Source: Lytechinus variegatus
Lineage: Eukaryota > Echinodermata > Echinoidea > Temnopleuroida > Toxopneustidae
Length of the DNA: 64,000 nt
Direction: 5' to 3'
NCBI RefSeq assembly: GCF_018143015.1
Contig: NC_054740.1
Coordinates: 73,429,856-73,493,855 of the forward strand
Below the pieces are notes generated by a model. The model did no database searches. It was not told the DNA's origin and saw nothing but the letters and a program-made list of their open reading frames with translations. This document shows positions 49,875 through 61,108 of the stretch, one piece after another. A program made the position numbers and the translations under genes. Each line of letters starts with the position of its first letter. Position 1 is the stretch's first letter.

Positions 49875-51740
49875 GTTGGTTGTTGAAACGCGTGTACACA
49901 CAAACATTCCCTGATATCCAGTCAAAATGATGAGAACTATATAAAAATGGTGAAACTACATAAAGAAGCGCCTGAATGATTAATAAATTCAAATCTAAGA
50001 CGTATTATTAGAAGCAGCTGAATAATGTGGCGTGATTTTCCAGAGTAAGCAATCGAATTAATGATTGGGACCAAATCTGATGGCATGAGAATGTTTGAAT
50101 ACCGACCAACTCTATGTTATATTGACAGATTCGGCAGATCGAATTATTGTAGCAGATGGACAAACAAAAACATGAGTGAAATCCTGACTAGAATTATATC
50201 GGTTGATTTCTTTCCTGGCGTTCCGGTCACATTGCGTCCACACATTGAAGTATAGGATGAGGGTCATCGGGATCGCTGCACACATTTAGGTACGCAAAGG
50301 TGCCCTAATATTGACAAGCTGAAAGTGGCTTCACTCCGTCGCTTTCGACTATCTCCGAATTTCGATTATACGCCCCCCCCCCCCCCCCCCACCTGGAAAA
50401 AAAACATTCCGTGAATATACTTCCATGATCTGTTTCATCACAAAAATCTGTAAATACAAATGAATATTCGTATCAAGGTCTAATGATAAACGGTCCTTAA
50501 TGGACCTATTTGTTCTTTTATCTAAATGAGATTTGTTAGGATATTTCGATCAGGGTGCAAGTCCGGGGACGGACGTGGTGCAGGGGGAGGGGGGGGGGGT
50601 CATGCTCGTTCGTGAATGGGAAGTAAGAAATGATAAGTTATATGCGACATAAAAGTGAGTTATATAATTATTTGTTTGGTTTTACCTTGTATTTGTCATT
50701 TTGATTGCCATGATTGATATAATGTCACTGGAAAAAAAAGAATGAAAATATTTTAAAACCAAAAATGACCACAAACATAATTATGAAACAAGTAAACATT
50801 CTTCGATCTCAGAGTAAGCCTAGCCTAAATAAGTATTTAGTCATAATTTCCCAGCCCAAAATATGCCTTAAATATTACATTTTTCATGATAGAGTTTAAA
50901 AATTGTAACACCACCCTGGTGCCAACTCACTGCCATCACGTCTGCCGAAAATGTTGTATGCTAATCAGAATCTTATAACCCCATCATTATGATCACAAAA
51001 AACGTCTCTGACATGTCTGAGGTCACCGCATTCAATCAAAAGGGCTATTAAATTTGTATTTTCATTTTTGTGAGCGAGCGAAGAGAGTGAGTCAAGTAGT
51101 GTCCTTGTAATAATTGTTTTGTTTTTATATGTTTCTTATTTGATGGTTGTTTAGGTAGCAAACCGGTTTCGCTTATATTTCTGGATACTGTGTTAAACGA
51201 TGTCACAAAATTATAAATTGTCATATTTATGGGGGGGGGGGTGCTTGCTTGCTTGGTCGCTTCGCTTTGTTAGCTGCTCACAGACATTCTCTGTTGGACA
51301 ATCTTTGAGCAACAGTTAAAAAATACCGAAATACGAGTATTTTAAGAAATTACTTATAAATATAACGTTTAACGATATACAAATGCATCATATTTGTGAT
51401 GAGTTTTTTTTTCAAAGTAATTATTCAATGAAGGCATTTTGTTTAATCGAGTCAGGACATAGGACCCTCGCCATCTGTCCCCACCCAATTCCTTTGACAC
51501 AATTACGTCACTGGTAAAACCCCTCCAATGCAAACACTCCCTCCTTTTGCAGATAGGGGCTCCGACTTTGCCTTTGAGAACTTCCAGTGGGATAATACCA
51601 CCCCATCCCCGTCTGCGCGACATCCCATCCATTTTCACCTTTCAAAGTCCAACGCGTCTTTGATCGAGGTCGATTTAGTTCAGGTTTTACGAGTCGATAT
51701 CCAAACTCCAAATTGTTTTTGAGAGATACGGATCGGGGTA
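49875..51740. other. No gene seen (5' flank of the MCT gene)
   Basis: Candidate promoter or 5' UTR of the transporter should lie here, but no motif is decisive. C-run at 50370-50389; G-runs at 50590-50599 and 51231-51241. Confidence 0.5.
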
Positions 51741-51748
51741 TAATCGAT

Positions 51749-52296
51749 CTCGGGGGGGGGGGGCAGTCAAATATATTTCTGTACACGTGCGTGACCCCAA
51801 ATGAACAGGTTTAAAGGTTTTTTTCGGGGGGGGGGCAGTCAAATATATTTCTGTACACGTGCGTGACCCCAAAAGAACGCGTTTAAAGGTTTTTTTTTCC
51901 AGTTTTGGACACTGGCCACGCACGCATTCGTTAATGGTATAAAAAACACCGATTTTCAAAAAGGGGGTGGCTTTGAAAAACTGGTCAATCGCGGGGTCAA
52001 ACGTATTTAGGGTATATGTTTTTCCATAGTTTTTTTAAGACTAGCCAAACGTGTCAAGGGCATGTTTCTTCCCCATGCTTTTCCCCCGGATTTATAACTT
52101 GTTAAATGGACAGTACTTAATTAGGGGTCATATTCTGGCAACAACTTGTTTAGGGGCCAAGCCAAAATATGTATATGAAGCCCGCGAAAAAAACTTAATT
52201 AGGGTCACCTTGCACACAGAGAAAGGGGGTGTTTGGAAATAATTTGGTCACGCATGTGTACAGCAATATATCTGACTGCCCCCCCCCCCCCCCGCG
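51749..52296 (+). mobile_element. Element with G-run ends and 8-bp target duplication TAATCGAT
   Basis: 548 bp between TAATCGAT at 51741-51748 and at 52297-52304. Ends are CTCGGGGGGG...CAGTCA and TGACTG...CCCCCGCG. Inverted subterminal words are AATATATTTCTGTACACGTG and CATGTGTACAGCAATATAT. The left subterminal block of about 70 bp is tandemly doubled (51761-51895). An 8-bp duplication is typical of hAT-type transposition. Non-autonomous. Confidence 0.85.
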
Positions 52297-52627
52297 TAAT
52301 CGATAACCTAATTTGATAAGAGTCTATTGATAACACAGATTATTAATCGGATCCGATGAGGAGAAAACCTGTAGCATACCCCTTGGAATACTACTACCCC
52401 CCCCACACTCTCTGGAAAAAAAAGTTTATCAGGAATGATGATACCACTAAATCTTAATTTGGGTTTCGCTAAAGCTGGATTCATACCTTGGACCTGGCAA
52501 CGGAGGATTATCTACTATAGCTCTTACTGGCCGGGGGTGATGCTCAGCACCCCCAGAAAAATAGAGTAATCCCGGAGTGGACGGGGTCCTGATTTATATG
52601 GTATTCATTTTTTTTACAGAGGATACC

Positions 52628-54187
52628 AGGGGCGGATCCAGGATTTTGAAATAGGGGGGGCGCCAGCGGCGAGGGTGTGGGAGGGGGATACCCCCCTCCC
52701 ACGGCAAAGACTTTTTCAAAAAAATCATGTCCAAAAGTCGTATTTTGAGAGCACCTTTAGAAGAAAAATGCACACTTAAATCACTGTAACTTCATGAATA
52801 AAGACACATACTGACTCATTTAGGAGCTAGTTTCCAGTCACACACCGTATAAGCGGTCATTCAAAACATACATTTGGCAAAGGCTCTTCACTTGCTTGCA
52901 TCGTGTGATTGAAACGTCAAATTTAAATGATACGAAACTGAGACTTGTAATCGATAAGTTCCGAATAATCCATTCTGTTTATTGTCATTTGTGTATTTAC
53001 ATTGTGTGTTTCAAATGAGAATTGTTTAGTCGTATGGCAACATGCATAAAATTTGGTTCTTTTTTCCCCAAAATGCACAGTAAATTGTTACAAACTACAG
53101 AAAAAAACGACATCATCTTCTGGTAATCAACCTTTTCCCTCGTATTTTCAAATCATCTTCAATAATCCAGTCATTCTGCACAACCTCAAAGTAATATAAT
53201 GCTTCTTAAGGGGATTCTCATCATTTTTATTGTTTACGTTTTCGATTTTGCTGGCAATTTTTTTTTTAAAGATATATTGTAATCAGCTATAGATTACATG
53301 AAAAATGGGGTAAGGGGGGGGGTTAATGTCACAATTTCTACTTTTTAACAATACACAATGTGTCCTCGGGACGTTTTTCCCCAGCACGAAAGTATTTTTA
53401 TTCTCCCCCCCCCCCCCCCCCCCGTCACATAAAATCTTCGCTCCTTACACTGACATATAGCTGCCTATACACAGCAAACGCGGAGTGGGGTCGACTGGTG
53501 ATTGAGAATATACAATTTTGCTCCTTGATAATTCGTTGGAATGATTGCTTCGGCGAAACTTAGTTGGGGCGCCCTGGATAATATGCCTCTGAATGTACCA
53601 GAAAGTGTAAAAGTTAGTTTACATTAAATACAAATATGTCTGACCTATACATTTCAGTGAAAACGTACATGACCAAGGCAGAATGATAATGCTGCGCACG
53701 TGGCGCCCGATATAGGGCTTCATCTTTGAGTGAAGAATAATCTCTGGGATAGACATTATCATTCGCATCGTTGACACTTTCTCTCGCGATCTGTTACTTA
53801 CAATTTACATGTATTTGCCATAAAGACAGACAAACGCATGTTACAAAAAACACAAAATTTCGGGAAAAAATGATATCCAATCCAACATCTTCACACTGGT
53901 CACTGCACTGCAACTCCCGATTACAAGTGGTGCAACTTTCCAACCAATCGACTTGCGCGCCCTGGAATTCCGGAATTTACATATTGCAATACAGTATGAC
54001 AGAGGTGCATTTGTGCGAACACAAAGGCCATGAGCGTAAGTTAAAATATAGTTTTGACTAGATCTAGCCCTTGAAATTGACTACATTGTACCAATCCAGT
54101 AAATATAACCATCCCCCCCCAAAAAAAAAATCCGGCGAAAATAGGGGGGGTGCGCGCCCGGGGCGCCCCCCTCTGGATCCGCCACTG
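52628..54187 (+). mobile_element. Possible non-autonomous element bounded by GGCGGATCC ends
   Basis: The left end CAGGGGCGGATCCAGGATTT and right end CTCTGGATCCGCCACTG are inverted. Both are bordered by GATAC outside. The interior of about 1.5 kb shows no transposase. They could instead be the ends of two different insertions. Single ends of the same type occur at 41457-41480 and 16484-16498. Confidence 0.45.
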
Positions 54188-54397
54188 GATACAAAGCGAC
54201 TGTATTACTACCCCCGTCTTTATAACGACCACTGAATCCAAAGTTTGAGAACCATAAATATGTTTACACGAGGCCTAGGCCTATACCATATAGAAAGAGG
54301 TGACCAAGGCTCGTGGCCTCGAAACCTCTGCATTAACTTCCCCCACGTAGCTTGGATTACGGGCGCACGCTACAACGCCCAGTTTTGAAATCATATT

Positions 54398-54934
54398 CCG
54401 GGGGGGGGGGCACTCGACCAAAAAATTGGTAGGGGTGTGCCGCGGGCGAGACAAAAAACGCGGGGGCCCCGGAGCGGGCTTATTGTAAAAAGGAGGGTCC
54501 TCGGAACGGGCTTCGGAACTACAATTTTGTGAAAACGGGGGTCCTTGGAACGGATCGCCAGCAAGTGAGTACGTGCGTATGCACCCCTATGGAATGGGCA
54601 AGCGTGAATGATGCAGCTAGCGCGGCCTCCGCCGGGTGCGTTCGCACAGAGACGATGGTCGGACAGCGCTCGGCGACCGCTTTTCACCAAAATCGCAGCA
54701 GATCAATGCGACCGGAACGGCGTAACGAAAAATATGCGAAGCTTTGGAGCGGATTTCTGTCTTACTTTTTTCTCGATAAGAAGAAAATGGTATGCCTTGG
54801 AGCGGCTTTCTTTGTTCTTTTTCTCAATAAGACAAAAATGCTATGCCTTGGAACGGAAATTTGAGTGTAAAAATGGGGGTCCCCTCCGCGGCACATACCC
54901 ACTATCATTATATACTGAGTGCCCCCCCCCCGGG
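54398..54934 (+). mobile_element. Element with G-run ends and 8-bp target duplication ATCATATT
   Basis: 537 bp between ATCATATT at 54390-54397 and at 54935-54942. Ends CCGGGGGGGGGGCACTC and GAGTGCCCCCCCCCCGGG. Subterminal GGGTGTGCCGCGG / CGCGGCACATACCC inverted words. The interior has repeats around ATGCCTTGGAGCGG spaced about 50-58 bp. Probably hAT-like and non-autonomous. Confidence 0.87.
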
Positions 54935-55319
54935 ATCATATTACTGTTACTTTTTTATTATGATATTATGTATCATTATAGGCCAACATTGGCGTCTTTA
55001 GCAGTAAATTCTTGCTCATTCGCTACGCTCGCTCGCACACATATCCATTCCTTCTCTGCAATTTTTTGTTATTTTAGGCCTACAGTCTACCGTGCTGTAT
55101 GAAGTTACAATTGAAGTTAACATCATTCCATGTTATGTGGCAATGTTAAAGGGGAAGTTCATCCTATTAAAAAGTTTTGTAAATCATTATAGGAGGAAAA
55201 AATAGTATTTGTGAAGGTTTGAGTAAAATCTATCAAACATTTAAAAGTCATTAGAATTTTGATTTTTAAATTGCTACGTCATATGCGAGCAACTTCCCAC
55301 GTAAACCTAACATGAATAC

Positions 55320-55588
55320 ATTTTTTTTAAATGTTTCTGTTTCTGTGTGTGGTAACTCCCGTAGGAACTCGGCAGGACAGCATTTTTGGCTGGTAAACGC
55401 CAAGCTTGTATATAACCAATTACCTTGGAAACATTTAACGTCCAGGTTAATCAGTGGCTGACGCAATAGACGACAGATATCACTCTTAGGCCTTTTTATC
55501 AAAGTGGAGACAATGGCAGAGTTGGGATTCGAACTCGCAACCTTGCGATTATGAGTCCAATGCTCTACCACTGGACCACACGTCCCAC
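55320..55588 (-). mobile_element. tRNA-derived SINE, minus strand, inside a MITE
   Basis: Read on the minus strand from 55588: TGTGGTCCAGTGGTAGAGC (A box) and GAGTTCGAATCCC (B box) with a CAT-like anticodon region, then a body of about 190 bp unrelated to tRNA. The plus-strand A/T-rich end at 55318-55335 would be its tail. The head is tRNA-like, but the body makes it a SINE. It separates the left arm of a family D MITE from its right part. Confidence 0.7.
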
Positions 55589-55818
55589 AATGTGATTTTC
55601 TATATATAAAAAAAATGATGATGATCGGATGGTCCATACGCCATGTAATATTGCATAGGTTTTATGGTAGCTTCAGTTTATCCACTGACATATTATTTTA
55701 TACCCGCTAGGCCTATACTGATAAAATAATTTTTTTAAACATCATGAACTATTGAAATTGTAATTTATGCATTTTATAATACATAACATGGGGCAGCTAC
55801 ATATTATCAAATACTTAA

Positions 55819-56402
55819 AGGGGAATGAAACCTTTGGAACAAATAGGCTTGTGTAGAAACAGAAAAATCTAAGAATAGGAATAAAGAAAGTTTGAGAAAA
55901 ATCGGACAAATAATGAGAAAGTTATGAGCATTTGAATATTGCAATCACTAATGCTATGGAGATCCTCACATTGGCAATGCGACAAGGATGTGTGATGTCA
56001 CTGATGAACAACTTTCCCTTTTGTGGACTATAAAATACCCTCAAAATGTCTCTTTTTGCTTTTTCTTACGATAATACAAACTCTTAATCCATTATGTATT
56101 CTTAAAAAATATGTATTACATGCCCTCATGTAGAAAGAACACATGATCTATGGATAGATGTGATAAAAGAGGCAATTCAAGTGAAATATATACTAAAGTA
56201 ATGGGGAGAGTTGTTCATCAGTGACATCACACATCTTTGTCGCATTGCCAATTTGCTATCTCCATAGCAATAGTGATCGCAATATTCAAATGCTCATAAC
56301 TTTCTCATTATTTGTCCGATTTTTCTCAAATTTTTGTTGATCTGTTTCTTTGATTTTTCTGTTTTCACACAAGCTATCTTGTTCCAATGGTTTCATTCTC
56401 CT
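55819..56402 (-). mobile_element. MITE family A, copy 3, nested in a family D element
   Basis: 584 bp between TTAA at 55815-55818 and TTAA at 56403-56406. Termini are AGGGGAATGAAACC and GGTTTCATTCTCCT. The sequences on either side (55150-55814 and 56407-56480) resemble the left and right parts of a family D MITE, so this copy inserted into it. Confidence 0.93.
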
Positions 56403-56955
56403 TTAAAATTTAGTAACTTTCTTGATCTTGAATGGATTTTCCTCAAACCTTATCATTTTTATTTTTTTTTTACAATGTCAGACTGAGGGGAAGAATTGAT
56501 AAAAGAAAGATTAGTCAAAAATTTTGTCAAGGTCAAGGTTCATTGGTCAAAAAGATGGTCGTTTTCTCACTCAAGTTTCTTTATTTTTCGTATGCCTTGA
56601 CAGCAAGTGGTCCGATGAAGTGAAATTCGTTGAGTGATCTTAGCGGTTTATCTCCGCGCTTTGTCCTTGCGCTTTGTGCTTTAGCGCCAGCTAGCGTTCG
56701 AAAATATATATTACAAACATGTCAGCGCCCATGACAAATTCGACTTGGACTTGGTCTTAGCGTTAAACTTAACCACTGCAACCAACCAGGACAGACAGGG
56801 ATCTTAATTTGAACCAGCTGTCTTTTTCTACATCTATGCCCTAACAAGTTAGTCTTACCAAATTTCTCTCCGATTTTATGAGTGACATTTGAGTCATTAA
56901 GATTTGATACAATTTTTTTTTGGCAATGCAGCTAGGTCCTACCACTCACACAACA

Positions 56956-56980
56956 TGCGAGGTTAGTAATTCTAACCTCG
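56956..56980. repeat. Perfect short hairpin GCGAGGTTAG...CTAACCTCGC
   Basis: 10-bp stem with 5-nt loop TAATT, set in a longer imperfect inverted region (CATGCGAGG...CGCACAACGCATG). Confidence 0.85.
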
Positions 56981-57445
56981 CACAACGCATGTAGTTTCAT
57001 AGTGGACTTTGACGTTTTCATTCATCACACGAATGTGAGGGAATGAAAAACGCCAAACGTTTCAGCATTTCTCCACTATCGTATTCTTATTTTAATGATT
57101 TAAGTTTGTTTTAAAATGAATTGGAAATTATTTATAAAACTAAAAGTGTTTTTATCGCTTACCTCCAAGTCTCAACCAGGATACTCCGTTCGATCCGTCC
57201 TTAATACTGCGGTGGAAAGTACGCAAACAACAATCGAAAAGCAATTTTTGGTATCGAACATTCTCAATTCAAGTAATAGGAAATTGTACCAAAAATCAAC
57301 AGGTTGCATCTCATGTATAAATACTTATTCATTTTTAAAGTACGCCATCTTTTGACAAGATGATGATGAAAGTGGATTGAACGAGCAAGAAAATAATGCT
57401 GATCGCCTAGAATGCAGCTAGCTTGCAACACCGTAAACAAAGGTA

Positions 57446-57676
57446 CGGTAGGCACTTAAGAACCAAGTTTGAAAGGACACTCGTAAAATTACGTCACTGT
57501 CGCGATGAATATTCATTAGGCCCTAGATCGTGGTCGTGCGTGTTCAATACAAACTCTCTGCATGCATGCACTCAGTGTGTATTGAACACGCACGACCATG
57601 ATCTAATGAATATTCATCGCGACAGTGACATAATTTTACGAGTATCCTTTCAAACTTGGTTCTTAAGTGCCTACCG
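57446..57676. mobile_element. Near-perfect 231-bp foldback element
   Basis: Arms of about 105 bp: CGGTAGGCACTTAAGAACCA pairs with TGGTTCTTAAGTGCCTACCG, and CGCGATGAATATTCATTAG pairs with CTAATGAATATTCATCGCG. A short central loop is near 57560. Only scattered mismatches, so it is young or selected. Confidence 0.88.
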
Positions 57677-57887
57677 GCTTTGTGAATAATATCGCGCACC
57701 CTCTTTAGGCAAAAGTTGATATCAACGCTGTTCCATAGGCATCAACGTGAAGATCACGAAAAATGCTCTTATTAAAAAAAACAGCAAAGAGAATTCAACA
57801 AACGATCCATATGGTTCGGTAAGTGTTATAGAAAAAGTAGAATTCTTAGCTATGATGTAAAGTCATAGTTATTTTAGTAAAAAGGGT

Positions 57888-57933
57888 GTGAAAGATTCGT
57901 GTGCACCAGGTGCATATGAATCCTTCACACACG
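57888..57933. repeat. Short hairpin TGTGAAAGATTCGTGTGCACC
   Basis: GTGTGAAAGATTC and GAATCCTTCACAC flank a TGCACCAGGTGCA centre. Confidence 0.75.
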
Positions 57934-57973
57934 AGACGATTTGAAACCATGAGTGAGGTCCTACTGCAGTACT

Positions 57974-58456
57974 GTCCTGCTAACCCAAGCAGGGAGGGCC
58001 GGCGCCCAGCAGCTTACCGTGTATTTACCCATACTCACGGGACAAGGGTAGATTATGGTCAAAATATCTAGCAAGATAAATTATGAAAACAGAAATTATG
58101 CACTTACCACGATGATGGTAATGAGTGGTAGTATCCTGAGACCTGACATCAAGCCTTCAAGGCACAGACTGGAACCTCAAAATCATAACAAAAATGGCCG
58201 ATCGAGACTGGGGTAGATCTAGCATGTGTCTAGAAGGAGAGAACTTTTCATTTTTTTGAGGTTCCAGTCTGTGCCTTGATGGCACGATACTACCACTCAT
58301 TAGACCATCATCGTGGTAAGTGCATAATTTCTGTTTTCATAATTTATCTTGCTAGATAATGATATTTTGACCATAATCTACCCTTGTCCCGTGAGTATAA
58401 ATACATGGTGAGCTCCTGGGTACGTGGGCCGGCACTCCCTGGGTTACCATCCTGCC
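57974..58456. mobile_element. Long inverted repeat of about 480 bp
   Basis: The left arm to about 58191 pairs with the right arm from about 58258. Shared words include GGACAAGGGTAGATTATGGT, ATAAATTATGAAAACAGAAA and GAGGTTCCAGTCTGTGCC with their complements. The spacer is about 65 bp. Ends include ACCCAAGCAGGGAG and CTCCCTGGGTTA. No target duplication recognised. Confidence 0.85.
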
Positions 58457-58464
58457 TGTGGAGA

Positions 58465-59044
58465 ATCTACACAGGTAGATTTATAGTAGACTGAGCTGTC
58501 GGACAAAATCGTCAAAATATCACTTTGTGACCAAGATTATTGATTTCCATGCAGTTGCAATTCAATTTTCATTAGTAACTTAGAATAATTTTTTTATTGA
58601 CCAGAGCACTCACGTCTCAAAAACTTTGACATTCTAAACTGGATTTTGTTCTTTCACATAAGACAGAATTAACAAATGAATCTGAAACTGGTGAAGAGTT
58701 ATGCTTGATTAAAGTTAACATGCATTCAGACAGTGTACGTAGGTCCAACCCCCATACTGATTTTCTTACAGTCAAGCAAATGCTACTCATATCTATTGCG
58801 AATGAGTCAGTGGGGTTAAACTGTTTCCATTTCGATATCGAAACAACACAACTTGATCTCTTTACACAATAGAGGATATTTTTTAGTATCAAACTTCAAG
58901 TAAAATGTATCTTTTTTAATGGTTTGCAAAAGACATGACAAAGAATTTCTTCAACATTAAAAAACTTATCCTGTTCCAAACTTTGTTTAAACAAGGTGGG
59001 TTACGAACCATGAGTCTTCCCTGATGTTGCAATCAATAAAACAT
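58465..59044. other. No gene seen
   Basis: AT-rich unique DNA; the 91-codon minus frame at 58617-58892 is unrecognised. Confidence 0.5.
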
Positions 59045-59545
59045 GCAATGTGACCTTTTGACCCCTAGATGACCTTTGATCTCTCCATCCTCAAGAACAC
59101 ATGTAATTTTTTTCCACTGATCGTTTTGTTCCAAGTTTGAGCAAAATTAATACAGAAATATGTCATTTGACATTTTTACCTGTAGATGACATGTGAACTT
59201 TCCATCCTCTTTAACAAATATGTGGTACTACCCACTGATAATTTGTTCCAAGTTTGAATACAAGTGTTCCCCGAAATAAAACTACTTGTATCAAAAGTTA
59301 ACTTTTGACCCCTACATGTAATAACTTTAGAAATTATCATCTTCAACCAAAAAAATTGTATTACCCACTTATTTTGTGTTTCTAGTGTGAACAACATTGA
59401 TTAAAAAAAATTAATTTGAACAAAAAATGACTGAATGCCTGGCCTCTTATCTTTTGACCTTTGACCCCTAGATGACCTTTGACCTCATCAACACACACAT
59501 GGTATCAACCAGTGGTCATTTGTACCAAGTGTGAACAAGGTTGAT
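59045..59545. repeat. Degenerate tandem array with TGACCTTTGACCCCTAGATG cores
   Basis: About four units of about 110-150 bp (cores near 59055, 59168, 59302, 59454). Each has a GACCCCTAGATGACCTTTGA-like word, an ACACATGGTA...CCACTGAT word and TTGTTCCAAGTTTGA(A/G)CAA. Unit order is constant. Confidence 0.82.
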
Positions 59546-60819
59546 GCAGAAGATTAGAAATGAGAACAAGTCAAATGAAATGAATAACCCTTCACATTTT
59601 CATCACTTACACCCCTATAGGCAAAAGTAGAATAATGTAGTCTAGACATCCATGTATCATTGTAGCAAATGGGCAGATCTATTTCCCATAGAGGGGCAAT
59701 TGCTGTTTCTGAGATGAGGGAAAGGGGCAATTTCTTCTTCTATATGGAACTTCTTTGTTTATTGAATTTCTCATGTATTTGTATGTTTTTAATTTTGATT
59801 TTCTTTTTTAATTTCCTGCAGGCTATTATTCAGTCATAATTACCACTAAATTCATTAAGTTAAGATAATTTGAGATGAAGGAAGGCAGTTTCCATTTGAA
59901 TATGCACACAAAACACAAAGAAATCACCATTTCTTGAAGATATCATCATATAAAAATCTACATATTGTCAAAATGTGTGGTATTTTTTGTGAAATTGGTC
60001 TCAAAACTTGTGCAAGACTTCAAAGAAAAAAAAACGATAAAACTATACAACGATAGGTGTGTTAAAGAACTATCATGCAAAATGTTAAAGATGGAAGGTG
60101 ATTTTTGCCCCAGTATTTGTTGGGTAAAGAAAATACAAAAAAGGTCATTTTAAACTAGGTTGAAATCGAAATTTGTATTCGATTTTGAAAACTTAGAAAA
60201 AGATGTTATGATATTAAACTTTTGCAAAAAACATCCATGCAGTGCAAGATAACTTCATAAAAAAGTTTCAAAGGGGTCGGACGTACAAAAAAGTTGTACG
60301 TCCGACCCCCACTTAACTTGAAATCCTGGACTAGTGGTGAGCTACCTTCTGGTGTATATATTAAACAAACCAAGCTTGCTTTGCATCTGACCTTGGGAAA
60401 ATTTGGCTGCTTTTGTTTTGCTTGTAAGAAAAAAAGTGAATGTGAAAAGTGGTCTGACGTACATTTAAAAGTGCATGCTTTTAATATATTTGGTTTAAAA
60501 AATATAAGAAAAATAGAAAAAACCTAACTTATCTTTTAGAAACCTGACATAATAACATCTTGGACAACATCCAACTTTAATTATTTCAAAGCTTATATAA
60601 GGTTTGAAATTTGTTGCAAACTTGACCTTTTACAATAAGTAAAATTCTATTTTGTTGCAATGGTGACTTCAATGCCTTGCAAAAATGAAACAATACATTG
60701 TTTGAAATTATTTCTTTCAGATTCATACATTACAGTGTCTTAGCTTTCAAGTGATACCTAATTTGTTAAGTTTGTAGGATTTTGAAATTTTGACCAAAAG
60801 GTTTACTATTTTATGGAAC
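59546..60819. other. No gene seen apart from one hairpin
   Basis: AT-rich; only the perfect hairpin at 60273-60309 stands out. A GAGGGGCAATT / AAAGGGGCAATTTC pair lies near 59690-59735. Confidence 0.55.
60273..60309. repeat. Perfect 16-bp-stem hairpin (GGGGTCGGACGTACAA)
   Basis: GGGGTCGGACGTACAA, a 5-nt loop, then TTGTACGTCCGACCCC. It stands alone in otherwise non-palindromic AT-rich DNA. Confidence 0.9.
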
Positions 60820-61104
60820 AGCCCTACTTCATTATTTATAAATAATTGCAATTCGTTTTTCCATTTTTTATAGATAAGTTTGTCAAGTTTTCTATTATTT
60901 ATAGATGATAATTATTTATTAAACAATACCAGTGCACATTTCTTCATTTATAAATAATTTGATGAGTTTCCCCATTATTTATAAATAATGATTGTTAAAT
61001 AATGGAAACGTCTACTTCATTATTTATAGATATTTTTTTCAAGTGCGCCATTATTCTCATTCATAAATAATCATTTGATATTTGAGTTTTCCATTATTTA
61101 TTTG
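60820..61104. repeat. AT-palindrome array CATTATTTATAAATAATG, left part
   Basis: About eight occurrences of ATTATTTATA(A/G)ATAAT-like palindromes at 20-60 bp spacing, with GTTTTCCATT between them. It continues after two inserted elements at 62572. Confidence 0.85.
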
Positions 61105-61108
61105 TTAA

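Larger units (their letters stand above)
55150..56487 (+). mobile_element. MITE family D, copy 3, split by a SINE and by MITE A
   Basis: The left arm at 55150-55317 starts after TTAA with AGGGGAAGTTCATCC and includes GCTACGTCATATGCGAGCAA. Right-arm remnants lie at about 55780-55814 (ATGGGGCAGCTAC) and 56407-56487 (GGATTTTCCTCAAACC). The interruptions are a SINE (55320-55588) and family A copy 3. Confidence 0.65.

Noticed and set aside
49875..49925. Upstream extension of MCT exon 1 beginning at a TTG
   Set aside because: No ATG in the extension; the ATG at 49874 gives a sensible N-terminus, though an upstream coding exon remains possible.
54391..55102. Open frames of 99-164 codons around 54.4-55.1 kb
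   Set aside because: They run through the G-run-ended element and its minisatellite and are not conserved-looking proteins.
55514..55588. Apparent tRNA-Met-like gene on the minus strand
   Set aside because: The cloverleaf does not close (acceptor ends do not pair) and a SINE body follows.
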